7,849 nt of DNA from Scatomonas sp963649395 (GTDB taxonomy: Bacteria; Bacillota; Clostridia; Lachnospirales; Lachnospiraceae): NCBI GenBank assembly GCA_963649395.1, contig CAVJHW010000122.1, forward strand, positions 1-7,849. Direction: 5' to 3'. The first letter of the stretch is position 1. Each line of letters opens with the position of its first letter. Positions 6,819 to 7,849 of this stretch are shown piece after piece. Below the pieces are notes generated by a model. The model was not told the origin of the DNA, searched no databases, and saw only the letters and a list, made by a program, of their open reading frames with translations. The position numbers were made by a program, and so were the translations under genes.

Positions 6819-7828
6819 AAAAAAGAAAAGTTATAGTTTTATGCCTGATTTTTCCCCTCCTGCTTCTGAATCTATCCTGTAGCAAGCCAAAGGAGGAGGG
6901 AGAAAAACCCTTAAAATTTGCCTACATCTGCAAAGATCTGAATCATTATTGGTTCCAGCAGGTCTCCGGGGGCATTGAAGAAAAATGTAAGGAGCTGGGG
7001 ATCGTCTACCAAAGCTTTGATGCCAGTTATGACAACGACCGATGCATAGAGCTTGTGAAACAGGTCATCAAGGAAAAATACGATGGTCTGATGTTATGCG
7101 TAACCAACCAATATCTGGGGCGGAAGATCGGAGAACTCTGTGAGAAGGCGGATTTGCCGGTGATCGCCATTGATGATTCCATCAAGGATGCCCAGGGGGA
7201 AGAATTCCCCTTGGTTAGTATGGCATTGAGGGAATTGGGCTCTCTGGGGGGCTCCGCACTGGCCAGACTGGCCCAGGAAAAAGAATTCCCGGTGGAGAGT
7301 AAACAGGTGCGGATTTTAGAGACCCTGGTACCAGATCTTACTACCTTTCAGGAACGGATGGAAGGTTATGAGGAAGCGCTTTTTGCCAGCCTAAATCTGC
7401 AAAAGGAGGATGTGCTCGTCCTGGAAAGCAGTACAGGAATGTACCAGGAAAATTATGAAACAGCAGAAGAGTATTTCCGGGAAAATCCGCCGGAAAAGGA
7501 TAGCTGGTGGCTCATCTGCGGAGCCAATGATGATTGTGCCCTAGCTCCCATGCATGTCTTGAAAAAGCTGGGAATCCCCCAGGAACAGATCCTGGCCTGC
7601 GGCCTGGGGGGCTATGACCTGAGTGTAGACGAATTCCAGGCAGGCAACACCAATTATATTACAGTAATGGCACAGCCAGCCGTAGAAGGCGCCCAGGCAG
7701 CGGAAATGATGTACGAATATATAGTAAACGGAACAGAGATAAAGCCCTCCATAATCCTAGGCGGCACCATAGCCACCTGCGACAATTATCTCATATACTT
7801 TGAAAGCCCCGACAAGCAGCCGGGCTGA
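6815..7828 (+). CDS. AraF-like sugar-binding lipoprotein (Peripla_BP_4), probable sensor partner
   Basis: A surface lipoprotein of the type I periplasmic-binding fold, related to the L-arabinose-binding protein AraF. Of 337 residues: signal peptide MKKRKVIVLCLIFPLLLLNL, lipid-modified Cys22 in a somewhat atypical lipobox (NLSC) and a charged linker (SKPKEEGEK). Aligned by eye to E. coli AraF from memory, YICKDLNHYWFQ, DGLMLCVTN, PVIAIDDS...FPLVSM, WWLICGANDDCAL and ACGLGGYD match in order. Ligand contacts Lys10, Trp16, Asp90, Met108, Arg151 and Asn205 correspond to Lys40, Trp46, Asp121, Met136, Arg181 and Asn238, while Glu14, Met204 and Asn232 are replaced by His44, Ala237 and Gly265. A pentose ligand is plausible but may not be L-arabinose. 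It overlaps the previous gene as ATGA. AraP of Geobacillus, which signals through AraS/AraT, is the closest functional analogy. The mature part has nine cysteines besides Cys22, unlike AraF. It could instead serve a transporter encoded beyond the window. Confidence 0.85.
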   Translation: MKKRKVIVLCLIFPLLLLNLSCSKPKEEGEKPLKFAYICKDLNHYWFQQVSGGIEEKCKELGIVYQSFDASYDNDRCIELVKQVIKEKYDGLMLCVTNQYLGRKIGELCEKADLPVIAIDDSIKDAQGEEFPLVSMALRELGSLGGSALARLAQEKEFPVESKQVRILETLVPDLTTFQERMEGYEEALFASLNLQKEDVLVLESSTGMYQENYETAEEYFRENPPEKDSWWLICGANDDCALAPMHVLKKLGIPQEQILACGLGGYDLSVDEFQAGNTNYITVMAQPAVEGAQAAEMMYEYIVNGTEIKPSIILGGTIATCDNYLIYFESPDKQPG

Positions 7829-7847
7829 GGGCAAGCTTGCTTGCGCC
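7829..7847 (+). terminator. Inverted repeat after the last gene, possible terminator cut by window edge
   Basis: GCAAGC (7831-7836) and GCTTGC (7839-7844) form a perfect 6-base stem with a TT loop, extendable by GG/CC (7829-7830 with 7846-7847) across one bulged G. It starts directly after the stop codon. The following bases are outside the window, so a T-run cannot be seen; a two-base loop is tight, so the real hairpin may pair differently or be part of a longer stem. Confidence 0.4.
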
Positions 7848-7849
7848 GA

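Overview
The window is a dense, single-direction gene cluster on the + strand. It looks like Bacillota, class Clostridia, probably a Lachnospiraceae-type anaerobe. The support is moderate GC (near half by eye), strong purine-rich GGAGG-type ribosome binding sites, a TTG start, short or overlapping gene junctions, a YesM/YesN-type two-component pair and Firmicute-style surface solute-binding proteins. There is no tRNA, rRNA, CRISPR array, insertion sequence or phage gene, and no gene-free stretch over 55 bases between genes.

Layout: (1) 1-1518, 3' part of an FGGY sugar kinase whose beginning lies outside the window, read as L-ribulokinase. (2) 1503-2204, araD, L-ribulose-5-phosphate 4-epimerase, overlapping the kinase by 16 bases. 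(3) 2260-4017, a membrane sensor histidine kinase of the YesM/His_kinase (PF06580) type. (4) 3986-5578, its response regulator, with a receiver domain, a degenerate GGDEF-like middle and an AraC-type DNA-binding domain; it starts at a TTG inside the end of the kinase gene. (5) 5583-6818, a family 1 extracellular solute-binding protein held by an N-terminal membrane anchor without a lipobox cysteine. (6) 6815-7828, a lipoprotein resembling the L-arabinose-binding protein AraF. The last 20 bases begin an inverted repeat that may be the operon terminator.

How it fits together: the first two genes turn L-ribulose into D-xylulose 5-phosphate. The remaining four look like a surface sugar-sensing device rather than a transporter: a histidine kinase, a response regulator and two membrane-attached binding proteins, with no permease or ATPase in view. 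This resembles the three-component AraP-AraS-AraT system of Geobacillus stearothermophilus and XylFII-LytS-YesN of Clostridium beijerinckii, where a sugar-bound binding protein signals through the kinase. The unusual parts are the second, anchored, family 1 binding protein in the same set and the direct linkage to the catabolic genes. That all six genes share one transcript, and that the signal is arabinose, are inferences.
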